NCBI GenBank assembly: GCA_023091665.1
Contig: JALJCQ010000026.1
Span: 186,001 to 250,000 of the forward strand
Origin: Pythium myriotylum
Taxonomy: Eukaryota; Oomycota; Peronosporomycetes; Pythiales; Pythiaceae
Length of the DNA: 64,000 bases
Direction: 5' to 3'
The position numbers and the translations under genes are program-made. The first letter of the stretch is position 1; the number at the start of each line of letters is the position of its first letter. The notes beneath the pieces are model-generated. The model made no database searches, had not been told where the DNA came from, and worked only from the letters and a program-made list of their open reading frames with translations. Of this stretch, positions 10,506 through 21,234 are shown one piece after another.

Positions 10506-11097
10506 GCACAAGCAGTCGGAGGTTGACGACCCGCATTGCAAATCGAGTTCTGGTGGCGACGCGCTCTTGTCGCCCCTACGAGAAGAAGACTGGCTGGGGA
10601 TCCTCTGTATCTCCGCTTTCCAGTCGAGAGATCAAAATTTACCAGAGAGTTGTGTGGAACGACGGTCAGCTTGGTGAACGTGAGTTGTCGCCGGACTGGA
10701 GGATCCACGTCGAGTGGTCGGCCAGCTGGAAATCTCTCGCCCACTGGATTTGCGATGATGCCTCATCCTCTGGCTGCTTGTCCTGCAGCAGTTCAAGCCA
10801 CGGATCTCAGCAAGCAAACGTAAACTGCAGCACGGCTTGCTCGACGCAATTTATCTGGTGTGCACAGTCGGTACCGACTCACGGAAGCTGGATTCCATAT
10901 CTCAAACCGTTCGGTCTTTGTTGTTCTTCAGAACACTACTTATCAATTGAAGTTGTTTGAAGTATGGTCTATCAAATTGTGTATAACATGATAATTGTAT
11001 CTTGAAATAACATAACCGTTCATTTTTGCAACAGAATGGTTGTCCCCGGGGCAAGGGACTAGAGCGATGAGGTTGACGCAACACTTGGACCCTTATC
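10506..11097. other. Intergenic region, no gene recognised
   Basis: A short hydrophobic frame (MRVVNLRLLVLVALLVF, minus strand from 10536) overlaps the kinase relic in another frame and stops after about 35 codons. Nothing else was seen. Confidence 0.5.
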
Positions 11098-14000
11098 ACC
11101 TCTTGTCTGGCCTCACGCAGCTCTTCTTCATCTTGACCAGCTGAAAGCATTCGTTCTGTCAGTCTCCACACCGCCGCCTACAGACATCTCCCAACATACC
11201 TGATTGTATATTGTAGTGTGTGGAGCGAGCCGCGTGTAGGCGCCCGTGTACTCGGGCATCTCGCCGTATGCTCGTGGCACGTGACCTCGTAGAATATCAG
11301 TGAGGTCTTCATTAAGCTGTCTTGTTGCAATTTCCTCGGCCTCTTTCGGGTGACGCGTGTTCGCGTGAGACTGCTTTCTGTCGGTTTCAGCGTCGCGGAA
11401 CCGTCTTGAAATCACGTCCACGAGTTTCGATCGATCGAAATGCAGCGCGTTGACGAGTCTCAACGTGTCGTAGATCAGCGCGTCCTTCACCTGGTGGTCC
11501 AGGTCGTTTTCGCGCGCCATGGACGGCGAAGAGTTAATCTCGATCAGCCATGGGCGAAAATTTGTGTCCAGCAAGATATCGTATCCATACAGATCGAAGC
11601 TGTTCACCTGATAAGGGATATGGTCTTCGCCGCACATGAGAGCCTTGAGAATGACTGTGAGAATATCATTCTTGACCACTGCGACATCGGCGCCCATGGC
11701 CTCGAGTCGCTTCCACAAGTACGCGAGCGTCATCTTTGTGCCGCCAGCGTCGTCGTGAGCATTATTGATAGGGTTCGCAGGGTCTTCAGCGATGGCATCC
11801 TGGTTCTCCTTCTGGATGCTGCTGTTCGTGAGGTGGATAAACAAGTTGGTGAGATCACTGTCCTCGTATGCTCGGGTACACATCCGCACGAATCCTTCTT
11901 CGTAGAAGAACACTTCAAGGGGATTGAAAGAGGTCACCAGTACGTACAGCCGCAAGTCGAACTTGAATCCGTCCAAGAGAAGCGGGTTCGCAATATACTC
12001 CTGGATCACGACTTGCTCACCGTACACCACATCGGCCAGATTATTCACGAGCGATATACCTCGTCCTCGTGACAGGGCGACGGGTTTCATGATCCAGATA
12101 TTCTTTCCCGGGGGAACATGCTTGGATCGCTCGTGGAATGCCTGCACGAACGCGACATATTCATTCGGAAGGAGAAAGCTAGCTGGAACAATGTCGTAGG
12201 CTTGCTTGAGGCGACCACCCATGGCTTGGTACTTCCCAATATTCTTCTTAAGACAGTCTTTCCGCGTTAACGCTTTAGCGTGCTGGAAGTGGTTCACCTT
12301 TTGCCACACCAACAGCGTCTTCCGCTCGACGCTCGGTTTGCTCCATGTCCACAGTAAGTTCCACGTGGTCTTGAGACCCAAACCTGAAGGGTGTTCGTCC
12401 CAGTCTCCGAGTTTCTCAAGTGCCGTGACCACAATATCGCTCACTTCTTTGCGGGACTGCGAGTTGATACGGTAGTGGGCCGTGTATGATGAACCATTTG
12501 CTGTTGTTGATGATGAGTACAGACCGTCCGGTGTCGGGATCGAGCTACCGAATACCGTTGCATAGTCGTTCATGATTGTTTGCCAGCCTTGGTACAACTT
12601 CAGTTGAAGTCGCAACGCCTGGTCGCTTGCATGGGTAGCATTTGCTGACGAGGTTGTTTGCAAAGAGGAAGTACTGGCGCTTCCATTGTGAGTGAATGCA
12701 AATGCCACTTTCTGTTCGAATACGCTTGTAAGGATGCAGAAGAAGTTAGAAAAGTACGACCGATAGTCCTTGATATCACGACGTATAGGGGGAGGAACAA
12801 CCTGAATTGTTGAGACTTCCTTCGATTGTAGTTGCTTTTCGGGAAGTTGAAGTGGTCGCTTTTTTGTTGGCGATCTGGAGCTCCGCATGTCATCGGATAT
12901 TCGCTCGAGTTCGGATACGATTGTTTTCTCTGGCGATCTCAAAGGTTTTGATGGCGTTGTTGGTCTGGACTGATTTGGACGAACTTGATAATATTCATCT
13001 TCATGACGACTTCGCAATGCAGACAACGTTACTTCCGCTCGCTTGGCCATGAATACCTGTAGCTGACGTGAAATATCCTCACGAACACGTCTCTCTATCG
13101 CTTCAGCATCTTCTCTCGCTGATACTGGTGTATCCTTGCTCTGCGGCTCACAGTTCGGGTCAATTTCTTGAACGCAATGCGTCTGATACGGATCCTCTGG
13201 TTTGTCGCTGCTGTCAATCTCAAGACCAACTTCATTTGTAGTGCTTATTTGCACAGCACTACGTGTTGACGCCTCTACTCTCTCATCTGCGTCATTCTCG
13301 GGCACATCGCTTTCCCCCATAAACTCTTCCTCACTCTCGTCGTTCTTACTTGCGCGTTCATCTTGACAACCATCATCCTCGTCTTGGTTTTGATCCGTCT
13401 TTTCCGAGTCCACGACTCCACAATCGTCGGCGATGACCTCGTCGTTGTCGACCTTGAGCACGACTGGCATCTTCATGATCGCCTTCTCATCGTCTTCATC
13501 GCTCTCAGAACAGTTGCTGACGTCGCTTTCGCAACTATCGCTGTCGTCCCCTGTCCGATCTGAGTTATCGACCGTAATCACGTCATTTGCGGCGACGAAA
13601 CTTGTCGACGGATCGATTTCTACAGGAGGCGTGCTGGACGGGTTTACCTCTCCCTTGGTGTCCTTTTTCTTTTGTTTCTTGGAGGCCTGCAACGCCTGTC
13701 TGGCCATGAGTCGTTGGTATGCAGCCTGTCGACGCTTCTCCTTTTCTCGCTCCTGCAGCTTTGCCCTTTCTGCTTCTTGCTGCTCTTTGCTCTTCTTCTT
13801 CGCTCGCTTTTGTCTCGCTTTCATGGAGGTCTCGCTCGTCGTGATCACAAACGCAGTCGTGATGGTAGCCTTCGCGATCGCCTTGGCCTTGGACAGCTGG
13901 ATCATCGACTCGGCTCGCTTGGCTCCAAGCGACGACGTTGATTTGGCCTGTGCGAGCGGAGGAACGACGAGTCGTCGTGGCGACTGCGTACTCGAACTAT

Positions 14001-14409
14001 CGCATACAGACGGTGCTGGCTGCAGGAACACTGGCAGAGCTTTCGTACTCTTGCTCGGCCTACTGCTGCGACCTGCAAATGGCTCGACTGAGATCGTCTC
14101 GTCGCCGTTGAGCAACCTCATCACGCGGTCTCTCGCTCGCGTCTGCTCGAGCTGTCTGTGGACGAGTCCGAGTTGCCTCGTGATGTACTTGGCCAGCTGG
14201 GCGTCCTCAGGATTGGTATCCACCGCGAGTGACTGGAGCAGCGAGACAAGCGCAGCCTCGCACTTGCTGAGATCAGAGAGAGATAGGCGAGGGATAATCG
14301 ATAACGGCACAAGCGGGAAGCTGTCCTTAAACTCTTGCAGCGATACGGTCGAGACCTCGCAGCAGACAGGCGGGGGGTCCTCGAGGTGCTGCCTCGCCGA
14401 CTGCACCAT
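11098..14409 (-). CDS. Tubulin-tyrosine ligase-like protein with long N-terminal extension, two exons
   Basis: This is a paralogue of the TTLL gene at 2.9-5.1 kb, predicted at 1084 residues from exon 1 (14409-11200) and exon 2 (11140-11098). The intron (11141-11199, 59 nt) begins GTATGT and ends GCTTTCAG. The TTL domain is C-terminal: IWIMKPVALSRGRG near 770, LLDGFKFDLRLYVL, HLTNSSIQK near 859 and WLIEINSSPSM near 957. The extra N-terminus includes a Lys/Arg/Glu/Gln-rich coiled-coil stretch at about residues 200-260 and a strongly acidic region at about 290-420, features that could bind microtubules or partners. I chose ATG 14409 (ACACCATGG, favourable context); ATG 14508 in frame is an alternative. 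It faces away from the MATE gene. Confidence 0.84.
11141..11199 (-). other. 59-nt intron in the second TTLL gene
   Basis: The donor is CAG|GTATGT and the acceptor is TTTCAG|CTG, phase 0. It lies at the same position as the intron in the paralogue. Removal yields a short basic C-terminus LVKMKKSCVRPDKR followed by TGA. Confidence 0.85.
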
Positions 14410-15584
14410 GGTGTCGCGTGCAGACGAGGCCGCCGACCGCGGTCGCGCGTGCGTGGCATCCCTCGGAGTCAGCGCGGGAGACTGTGGAGGCAGCCACGCA
14501 GGACGCATCAAGAGGCCAAGTGGACGCCAGTGCGAAAAAGATATTTTAAAGAAAAGGTCTCTGAAGAGCCACGACGCCTTGGTGGAGTGCACGCACACTA
14601 AATCGGGGACACGAAGGAGGATCGCGTCGTCGCGACAACTTCGTCGACTGCCGTGACGTCGCTCGTTTAGTTTGTGGATAACCAACAAGTGGTCGATGCG
14701 ACGTCGGACTCGTCCAGCGAACCGGATGCAAGCGGGTGACGTCAGCGGGAACTTCAAGTTTAGTCCACAAGGTCCAATTCATCCTTCTGGACCTCCTCCA
14801 GCATCACCTGCAGTTCAAGATCAACACAGACACACCTCCAGCTGCGACCCCTGGAGAAAACGGGAGGCGAGGGGTAGGGCACAATGTTTTTTTTTTCTAG
14901 AATGGCAATATACGCCAACGGTGGTCGATAAGAGGGTGGGTCCTCGCTGCCTGCTGCCGTCGGCCATAAGGTCATCGCGTGGCGCCTTCGCATTGTCGCG
15001 CTTTCCATCTCAGAGCTCGAGTGTTAACGTCAGCTGGATGAGTCCGTTGGCGGCCCGAGAAATGTTGGCAGATATCGTATCCCTACCCCTTTTCTAGGTT
15101 TTATTTGTTGGCGTTTTTTTATGTTTTTTTCGCAGAGCCCATCGTTCGCCCCATAGAAACGACCTGAAAAGCAAAATCGCCCTTCTTCCTCCGAGAATTT
15201 CAGGGTCATTTGAAAGGGGTAGGGCTATCCGCTCGTCCGCCCCGTCCACCCGACCGGCGCGATCGGAGAGAAGACCTCTCGAGCCCCTCAATCGCGAATC
15301 CGCCGCCTTCCCCGCACATTCGCCGTCTCCGTCTTCCTCTCGCTGTCAAGTGACCCCGCCTCCTCGCCGCCCGTCGTTGCCCCCACGCGTACATGGGGAT
15401 TGTCTTGCGCCACTCAGTCACTCGTCCCAATCGATCCAAGAATCGCCGGTACGAGTTATTAATATTTTATCAATTTTCTCGTCTCGCGAGTCTCACGTGA
15501 CGACCTCTTCTCTTGGCCCCGTAAAGCTCAAATTTACGCTATCTCGACCTCGTCCTGCGAAGCTGAACCGCCACGTCCTCGCCC
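14410..15584. other. Divergent intergenic region between TTLL and MATE genes
   Basis: No coding sequence is supported. It contains several short poly-T runs near 14887 and 15114-15130, and a TCACTCGTCCCAATC initiator-like stretch near 15418. It probably holds the promoters of both divergent genes. Confidence 0.5.
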
Positions 15585-17423
15585 ATGATGCTGCTCGAGC
15601 CTTCCGCCGTCGACGAGGCTGCCGGCGAGCCCAGCATACCCGGCAGTAATCGCCACGCCAAGCCCGCGCGCGCCTGGGGCGAGCTCGAGGACTCGGGCTC
15701 CACTGAGGACGAGGACGACGACCGTCGGCTCGTCGAGGCCCTGAGGTCACTTGGGGAGTCGCCGGCCATGGGCAAACGCGTCGAGCCGGCGGCACTCGGC
15801 AAGGAGAACGCCTCGTGGACCGCCAAGATCCTCAGCGACGCCGTGCTCACGCCCCGAGGCAGCAAACGCAAGCCACTCGGCGAGCTCTTCCGGAAAGATG
15901 ACGTCGCTATTGCGATGCCGCCTGCCATGGTCATGCAGCCATCCAAGAGTCTCCGTAGCTCGGCTATCCGGATGATGGAGAGGTCGCCGTTGCTGAGACC
16001 GCTCTCGTCGATCGAGAACGACCCGGAGTGGGGGCCCAAGAGCGCAACGGAAGTGCGCCCGAACCTCCACGACGAGTTTGTGAGTCTCTGCGAGCTCTCG
16101 TACCCGGTCATCTTCACGTACGTGCTCGAGTTCCTTCCCGGGATCGTGAGCATGACCCTCGTGGGCCACATGGACTCGCCCAAGACCAAGGAGTACGTCG
16201 ACGGTGTCTCGCTCTCGACCATGTTCATGAACCTCACAGGAATCGCCTTCGGCTTTGGACTCGCGACCGCCATGGACACGCTCTGCTCGCAGGCCTACGG
16301 CGCCGGCAAGCCCATGAAGATGGGCATCTACTTCCAGTGCGGCGTGCTCGTGCTCAGCGCTACGATCATCCCAGTCTTCCTGCTCAACTGGTACACGGAG
16401 GCGTTCCTGCTCTGGATGGGACAGCCTGAGGAAGTCTCGATGCTCGCCGGCCGCTTCAGCCGCTACGTGCTCCCCGGTATCCCGTTTTTGTTCTTGTACG
16501 AGCTCTTCAAGAAGCTGCTGCAGGCGCAGAACGTCGTGGCGCCGATGGTGTACATCGCCGTGCTCAGCAACATCATCAACGTCGCGCTCGGCGTGTACCT
16601 CACGTGGTACACCTCGCTCGGCTACGACGGCGCGGCCATTGCTCGAACCATTTCCAACTTAGTGCTCCCCGTTGCGCTGATCCCGTATTTCATGTGGAAC
16701 CCAGAAGTCGCGCGCCAGTGGTGGCCTGGATGGAAGCTGTCGCAAGCGTTAAGATATCTCAAGACGTTCCTCACGCTCGGAATTCCCGGTATGTTTATGA
16801 TGCTGCTCGAATGGTGGGCCTTTGAGATCATGGCGGCGTTCGTCGGCTTGCTGCCGGACAGCGTCGTGGCCATCAGCGTCCACTCAGTGCTTTCGACTGT
16901 CTCGACCATGACGTTCAACTTCTTTTTGGGCATCGGTGTCGCCACCAACATCCGCGTGGGCAACTACGTTGGTAGTAACCAGCCGGACCATGCGAAGATG
17001 GCCTCGGCGCTTGGCATGGTGCTGTCTCTGGTGGTGTCGGCCGCGCTCGCGCTCGTGATTCTCGTGACACGGAACGTGCTGCCGATGGTCTTTATCAACG
17101 ACGCTACGTCCATCGCGCTCGCTGCCCACGCGTTTCTGTTCCTCATGCCGTACCAGATGCTTGACGCGATCAACAGCGTCATGCAGGGCGTCTTCCGTGG
17201 CACGGGTCGGCAGAAGCTCGGCGCCTACATTAACTTGTTCGGGTACTTCGCGATCGGTCTCCCGTTCGGCGTCTTTCTCGCGTTTAAGTGGAATTACGGC
17301 GTCGAAGGCCTCTGGCTCGGCCTCACGTCGGGCATCGGCGTCGGCGTGGCCATGTCCTTGTACAAGATCTACTACATCGACTGGGACGAGATGGCCGATG
17401 CCGCTCGCGTGCGCACGTCGTAA
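15585..17423 (+). CDS. MATE family multidrug/toxin efflux transporter
   Basis: The 612-residue intronless gene encodes a 12-helix antiporter that exports organic cations, drugs or secondary metabolites across the plasma or vacuolar membrane. The membrane domain starts at about residue 168 (LCELSYPVIFTYVLEF) and runs to about 600. Typical MATE features are visible: VSMTLVGHMDS in helix 1, GLATAMDTLCSQAYGAGK in helix 2/3, and GIGVATNIRVGNYVG plus GVFRGTGRQKLGAYINL in the second half. The N-terminal 165 residues are an unusual hydrophilic extension rich in Ser, Glu and Arg, probably cytosolic and perhaps regulatory. Start ATG ATG at 15585/15588. Confidence 0.92.
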   Translation: MMLLEPSAVDEAAGEPSIPGSNRHAKPARAWGELEDSGSTEDEDDDRRLVEALRSLGESPAMGKRVEPAALGKENASWTAKILSDAVLTPRGSKRKPLGELFRKDDVAIAMPPAMVMQPSKSLRSSAIRMMERSPLLRPLSSIENDPEWGPKSATEVRPNLHDEFVSLCELSYPVIFTYVLEFLPGIVSMTLVGHMDSPKTKEYVDGVSLSTMFMNLTGIAFGFGLATAMDTLCSQAYGAGKPMKMGIYFQCGVLVLSATIIPVFLLNWYTEAFLLWMGQPEEVSMLAGRFSRYVLPGIPFLFLYELFKKLLQAQNVVAPMVYIAVLSNIINVALGVYLTWYTSLGYDGAAIARTISNLVLPVALIPYFMWNPEVARQWWPGWKLSQALRYLKTFLTLGIPGMFMMLLEWWAFEIMAAFVGLLPDSVVAISVHSVLSTVSTMTFNFFLGIGVATNIRVGNYVGSNQPDHAKMASALGMVLSLVVSAALALVILVTRNVLPMVFINDATSIALAAHAFLFLMPYQMLDAINSVMQGVFRGTGRQKLGAYINLFGYFAIGLPFGVFLAFKWNYGVEGLWLGLTSGIGVGVAMSLYKIYYIDWDEMADAARVRTS

Positions 17424-18385
17424 GCATGAGTCCTGTGGCCATAATCGGCGTGGTGTGTTTTTGAAATCCGCAAGTCATCCAAGCAAGTGCTTTTCAAAAT
17501 GTACGCAAACTTTCATGACAGATATATTGTGTTGGTGGGCTTTGCCTTGACTTTCGAGATCTCAATCCCGTAACGAGGTTGCTAGTAATTGGTTTCTGCA
17601 CAAATGCGGATACTTCTCAGAACGCCGTAAAACCAGTCTAAAGGAACCATTCGATCGAAACGAAACATCGCCCGCTATTGTTAGGGCGGAAGTCGATCTT
17701 GTGCACCCACAAACTCAACTACGTGGGATTGCTTTGCTTCTCGTGATAATGTTTTAAGGATGCAAACCTGCTAAAAGCAGGCTGATAGTAGTGTTGCTAT
17801 TTGGGTTGCTTCAGAAACACGAAACTCAGTTTTCGAACCATGTATTATTTTAGGCAATAAGTTGCCATTCTCGGTGTGGACAGTGCTTGGTGTCCTAGCA
17901 GCTTGTGGCCAGCTCGCTCGTGTCTCTTCCCTCTCCACGACGATGAGCGTGATTGCTGAGCGTGGAGATTCGGCCACATGCAGATGGTTGCGAGGAGACA
18001 CGAGTTCGTGGTGCCAACACGCACCGTGCTAGTGAAACCGAGTGACCATTTTCATGCTGTCCAACTCCATGAGTAAAGGTGAGTACAGTGATGAGTGTCA
18101 CTCAAAGGGTCCCTAGAAAAGAGATGGATAACTTCGAGTCTGTTCGCGACGTTGAAGATCCCAGTCGACAGTCTCCATGGTGATCTGCAGTCCTGAGCGA
18201 TTCGGACTCGGAAGCCGGACACTGCCAATTGGGTCACAGTAGGACTCAACGTTCTGGGCTAGATCCCTCAAGAGCCATGACCCAAAGCATGGCGGCCTTA
18301 GATAGGCGCAGAACGTCGTGGTTGATTCCAACGAGCCGCTCGAAGCCAGGGCGCGTATGTTTCGAGCGAAGGTTTCTCGGATCCC

Positions 18386-18389
<4 letters not shown>

Positions 18390-18416
<27 letters not shown>
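18390..18416. repeat. (CT)n microsatellite upstream of expansin-like gene 1
   Basis: About 13 CT units sit roughly 115 nt upstream of the start codon. Pyrimidine runs recur upstream of other genes in the window (33325-33347, and minus strand 40999-40938). Confidence 0.85.
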
Positions 18417-18475
18417 GCCTCAAGAGTCAACTGAGAAACTCGAAGCACCACCTACCAATTACGCGCGATTCTCCA

Positions 18476-18493
18476 CTCATTCTCATATTCTCC
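18476..18493 (+). promoter_or_regulatory. Initiator-like element of expansin-like gene 1
   Basis: CTCATTCTCATATTCTCC fits the oomycete initiator YCAYTYY followed by a pyrimidine-rich flank. It lies 38 nt upstream of the ATG and is shared with the other array members. Confidence 0.6.
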
Positions 18494-18530
18494 GAGTTGA
18501 CCGCAAGCCACTCCAACCACCAAGCTCGCC

Positions 18531-19220
18531 ATGTTCATCCGCCAGTTTCTTTCGCTCGCCGTCAGCGCTACCGCCGGCCTGCTGTTCACAACTTCCACCG
18601 TCGTTGCCCAACACACGGGCGATATGACCTCCTACGGCCTCGGATCCGTCTCATCGGGCAACTGTAACTTCATGGCCGCAGGACCCACCGCCTCCACCAA
18701 CTACGCCGCCATCAACGCGCCGCAGTGGGACTCGACCCGCACCTGCGGCCGTTGCGCGCAGATCTCGTGTGCTGACTCCCGTTGCAAGGACAAAACAAAG
18801 ACCCAGCTTGTCTACATCCTCGATCAGTGTCCCGAGTGTAAGCAGGGAGACCTCGATGTCTCGCCATCGGTCTTCAAGGCGCTCACGGGAAGCGACCCCG
18901 CTCGCTACAAGATCAAGTGGAACTTTGTTAACTGTCCCGTGACCGGAAGCCTCAAGTACTGCCTGAAGGTAGGCAGCAACCCGTACTGGATTGCCGTGCA
19001 GCCTGCCAACTCGGCTGTCGGTATCAAGAGTGTGACGATCAACTCCAAGGCGACATCGATGGTGCCTTCTTCCTTCTACTACCTCATCACGTCCTCTACC
19101 CCGGTCGACTTGACCAAGGTGACGGTGTCGGTGACGTCGATTGGTGGTCAGACGATCACGGAGACTGTGTCGTTGACGGCTGGTGCTTGCACCACCGGTA
19201 AGAAGCAGTTCACGGCGTAA
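18531..19220 (+). CDS. Secreted expansin-like protein (EXLX type), array member 1
   Basis: Expansins loosen cellulose/hemicellulose networks without hydrolysis. This 229-residue protein has a signal peptide (about 1-26, ending VVAQ), then a double-psi beta-barrel domain: TGDMTSYGLG, GNCNFM, CGRCAQISC, YILDQCPECKQG and GDLDVSPSVFKALTG, which holds the Asp equivalent to the essential Asp of bacterial EXLX1. The C-terminal CBM63-like domain starts at about 140 (KIKWNFVNCPVTG, then SNPYWIAVQPAN with the binding aromatics). Ten or more Cys suggest extracellular disulfides. It is intronless. It shares long nearly identical nucleotide blocks with members 2 and 3. Confidence 0.88.
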   Translation: MFIRQFLSLAVSATAGLLFTTSTVVAQHTGDMTSYGLGSVSSGNCNFMAAGPTASTNYAAINAPQWDSTRTCGRCAQISCADSRCKDKTKTQLVYILDQCPECKQGDLDVSPSVFKALTGSDPARYKIKWNFVNCPVTGSLKYCLKVGSNPYWIAVQPANSAVGIKSVTINSKATSMVPSSFYYLITSSTPVDLTKVTVSVTSIGGQTITETVSLTAGACTTGKKQFTA

Positions 19221-20067
19221 GATCATACGCTCGAAAACGGTGGCGTCGCGTTTGTAAGTATGCATGAGTTGGTCCTGGAGTGTCGTCGTAGAGATCAGTG
19301 TCAATACAGTTTGTTTGCCAGAACCATTAGTTTACTTCCCCGATCACTTTCAGTTTTGTTCACACATCGTGTTGAGGTCCAGTGTCCAGTAAACTTTGCT
19401 GCAGCACTTCTCTGTGGGGCTATCCATTCGTATCATTTCCCTTGTGTAGCCGGAACGTGGTCCGCCAAGATACGGTGCACGTACTGTACGAATCAAGTCG
19501 GCCATGGGTATTCCATCCTCCAGATTCACACAGAAGCTTTCATATACAGTACAATTTACTATGAGATCAACAAACTGGCCCACAACCAGCCTTCCATATT
19601 GATATCCCTAATTAAACAAGCCAAAAACGATCTTTCCGGGCCTTGTAAGTCAAGGGAACAGCTAATCACGGCCGTAAAGACTCCCAGGCCTGGGGGTCTC
19701 TACGGCCAGGAGTCAACGGCCTACACATAGAGATGGAACACATGCATCATTGAACATAAACGATACTTCAGTACAATTTCGGTGACTGATGTACTCAGTC
19801 CAGAATTCGCCACTGAAACGATCTTCCTCACAGCCCAGACTGGTCGTGATCTTTTATGAGCAGCAATTCTCTTTTTTCTTATTGACAAAACTACCGTTGC
19901 TCCAAACATCATCAAATGGGAAAAGCTCCATGCACGGGATTCTCGATGCTAAAAGACTGTGCAATCGCATCAAACGATGTATTCTTGTCAGGAAACACCA
20001 CACGAATGATTCATCGATCCAGATACTGCAGACTGAAACGTTCGATCACGTCTACAACCGCTCCCAC
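19221..20067. other. Intergenic region with 38-bp palindrome and left edge of inverted repeat 1
   Basis: No gene recognised. It contains the palindrome at 19670-19707 and, from 19899, the outer 169 bp of the left arm of the first large inverted repeat. Confidence 0.6.
19670..19707. repeat. 38-bp imperfect palindrome
   Basis: GGCCGTA-A-AGAC-T-CCCAGG pairs with CCTGGG-G-GTCT-C-TACGGCC, with two single mismatches per arm and no loop. It could extrude as a cruciform. It lies 192 bp outside the outer boundary of inverted repeat 1. Confidence 0.85.
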
Positions 20068-20760
20068 CTAGGCCGTGAACTGCTTGGTGCCACTCGTGCA
20101 AGCACCCACCGTCAACGAGACCGTCTCGGTGATCGTCTGGCCACCAATCGACGTCACCGACACCGTCACCTTGGTCAGGTCGACGGCCGTCGTAGACGTG
20201 AGCAGGTAGTAGAATGCCGACGGGACCATGGTGGTGGCTTTGCCGTTGATGGTGACGCTCTTGATGCCGACGGCCGAGTTGGCTGGCTGGACGGCAACCC
20301 AGAACGCGTTACTACCCACTTTCAGGCAGTACTTGAGGCTCCCGGTCACGGGACAGTTAACAAAGTTCCACTTGATCTTGTAGCGAGCTGGGTCGCTTCC
20401 CGTGAGCGCCTTGAAGACCGATGGTGAGACGTCGAGGTCTCCCTGCTTACACTCGGGACACTGATCGAGGATGTAGACGAGCTGGGTCTTGGTCTGGTCG
20501 GTGCATCGCGAGTCGACGCAGGAGATCTGAGCGCACCGGCCGCAGGTGCGTGTTGAGTCCCACTGCGGCGCGTTGATGGCGGCGTAGTTGGTGGAGGCGG
20601 TGGGTCCTGCGGCCATGAAGTTGCAGTTGCCAGAGGAGATACTGCCGAGCGTGTAGGAAGTCATGTCGCCCGTGAACTGGGCATCGACGGGGGAAGACGA
20701 GAGGAGTAGGAGAGTGGTGGCAGCCGTCGTGGCGAGCGTGAGGAGCTGACGGAGGAACAT
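20068..20760 (-). CDS. Secreted expansin-like protein, array member 2 (palindrome copy)
   Basis: This 230-residue EXLX-type protein is identical in sequence to member 3. It has a signal peptide (MFLRQLLTLATTAATTLLLL through SPVDA) and a double-psi barrel with GNCNFM, CGRCAQISCVDSRC and GDLDVSPSVFKALTG, keeping the conserved Asp. The CBM63-like domain has the aromatic pair in SNAFWVAVQPAN. It lies inside the left arm of inverted repeat 1 and is transcribed away from the spacer. Members 1 and 2 share long identical stretches from LDQCPECKQG to CPVTGSLKYCLK, suggesting recent duplication or conversion. Confidence 0.88.
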   Translation of the reverse strand: MFLRQLLTLATTAATTLLLLSSSPVDAQFTGDMTSYTLGSISSGNCNFMAAGPTASTNYAAINAPQWDSTRTCGRCAQISCVDSRCTDQTKTQLVYILDQCPECKQGDLDVSPSVFKALTGSDPARYKIKWNFVNCPVTGSLKYCLKVGSNAFWVAVQPANSAVGIKSVTINGKATTMVPSAFYYLLTSTTAVDLTKVTVSVTSIGGQTITETVSLTVGACTSGTKQFTA

Positions 20761-20795
20761 GTTTTGGGTGGTTCTTGTGTTGAGCTCGAGCTGGC

Positions 20796-20810
20796 GAGTT
20801 TGAGAATGAG
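20796..20810 (-). promoter_or_regulatory. Initiator-like element of expansin-like member 2
   Basis: On the minus strand CTCATTCTCAAACTC followed by GCCAGCTCGAGC. It is the mirror of 23105-23119 and closely matches the element of members 5 and 6. Confidence 0.6.
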
Positions 20811-21234
20811 TTCAGGTTCGCGAGCTGAATAGGACGTGGGCTGAGTGAGAGCTGAGAGGTCGAGTAGAAGGCTCAGAGTGGGCATTGTTGAGACCGAGTA
20901 CCCGCGCTAGAGCTGATACTGGATCCTTGCAGGCGCTGGTACTGCAACATCGAGTGGTTTGCAGGCCTCGGAGCCAGACCGGTCGTTGCATCGCTCCGGG
21001 TGATGGCATGCTGGCACTCGGTGGGTGGTTTGCAGATGCATACGGCGCGTCGCGGTTGAAGGATGCTTGCCATGGATTCTTTGTTCGCTGATGACGGGGG
21101 CACATCCTTTAGGGTGGTCAGGTTCGGCGCGGGGAGTTGAAGGGCGGTCACGGGTGTGATTGTTGACGTCGTGTGAGTTGTCATGGAGAGATTCACCCTT
21201 CTGAAATCAGTCCTCGGGTGTTGGGATGTGTTAT

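Larger units (their letters stand above)
17424..18530. other. Intergenic region between MATE gene and expansin array
   Basis: No gene recognised. It includes a CT microsatellite at 18390-18416 and the initiator of the first expansin-like gene. Confidence 0.5.
19899..21234 (+). repeat. Large inverted repeat 1, left arm (1336 bp)
   Basis: The left arm mirrors 22681-24016: every paired coordinate sums to 43915, with no indel. It includes expansin-like member 2 and its 470-bp upstream region. Translations of several frames across the arms are identical. Outer boundary: the shared TTTGGAGC is followed by AACGG on one side and GATGG on the other. Inner boundary: AATAAC against GATAAC. Confidence 0.93.
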
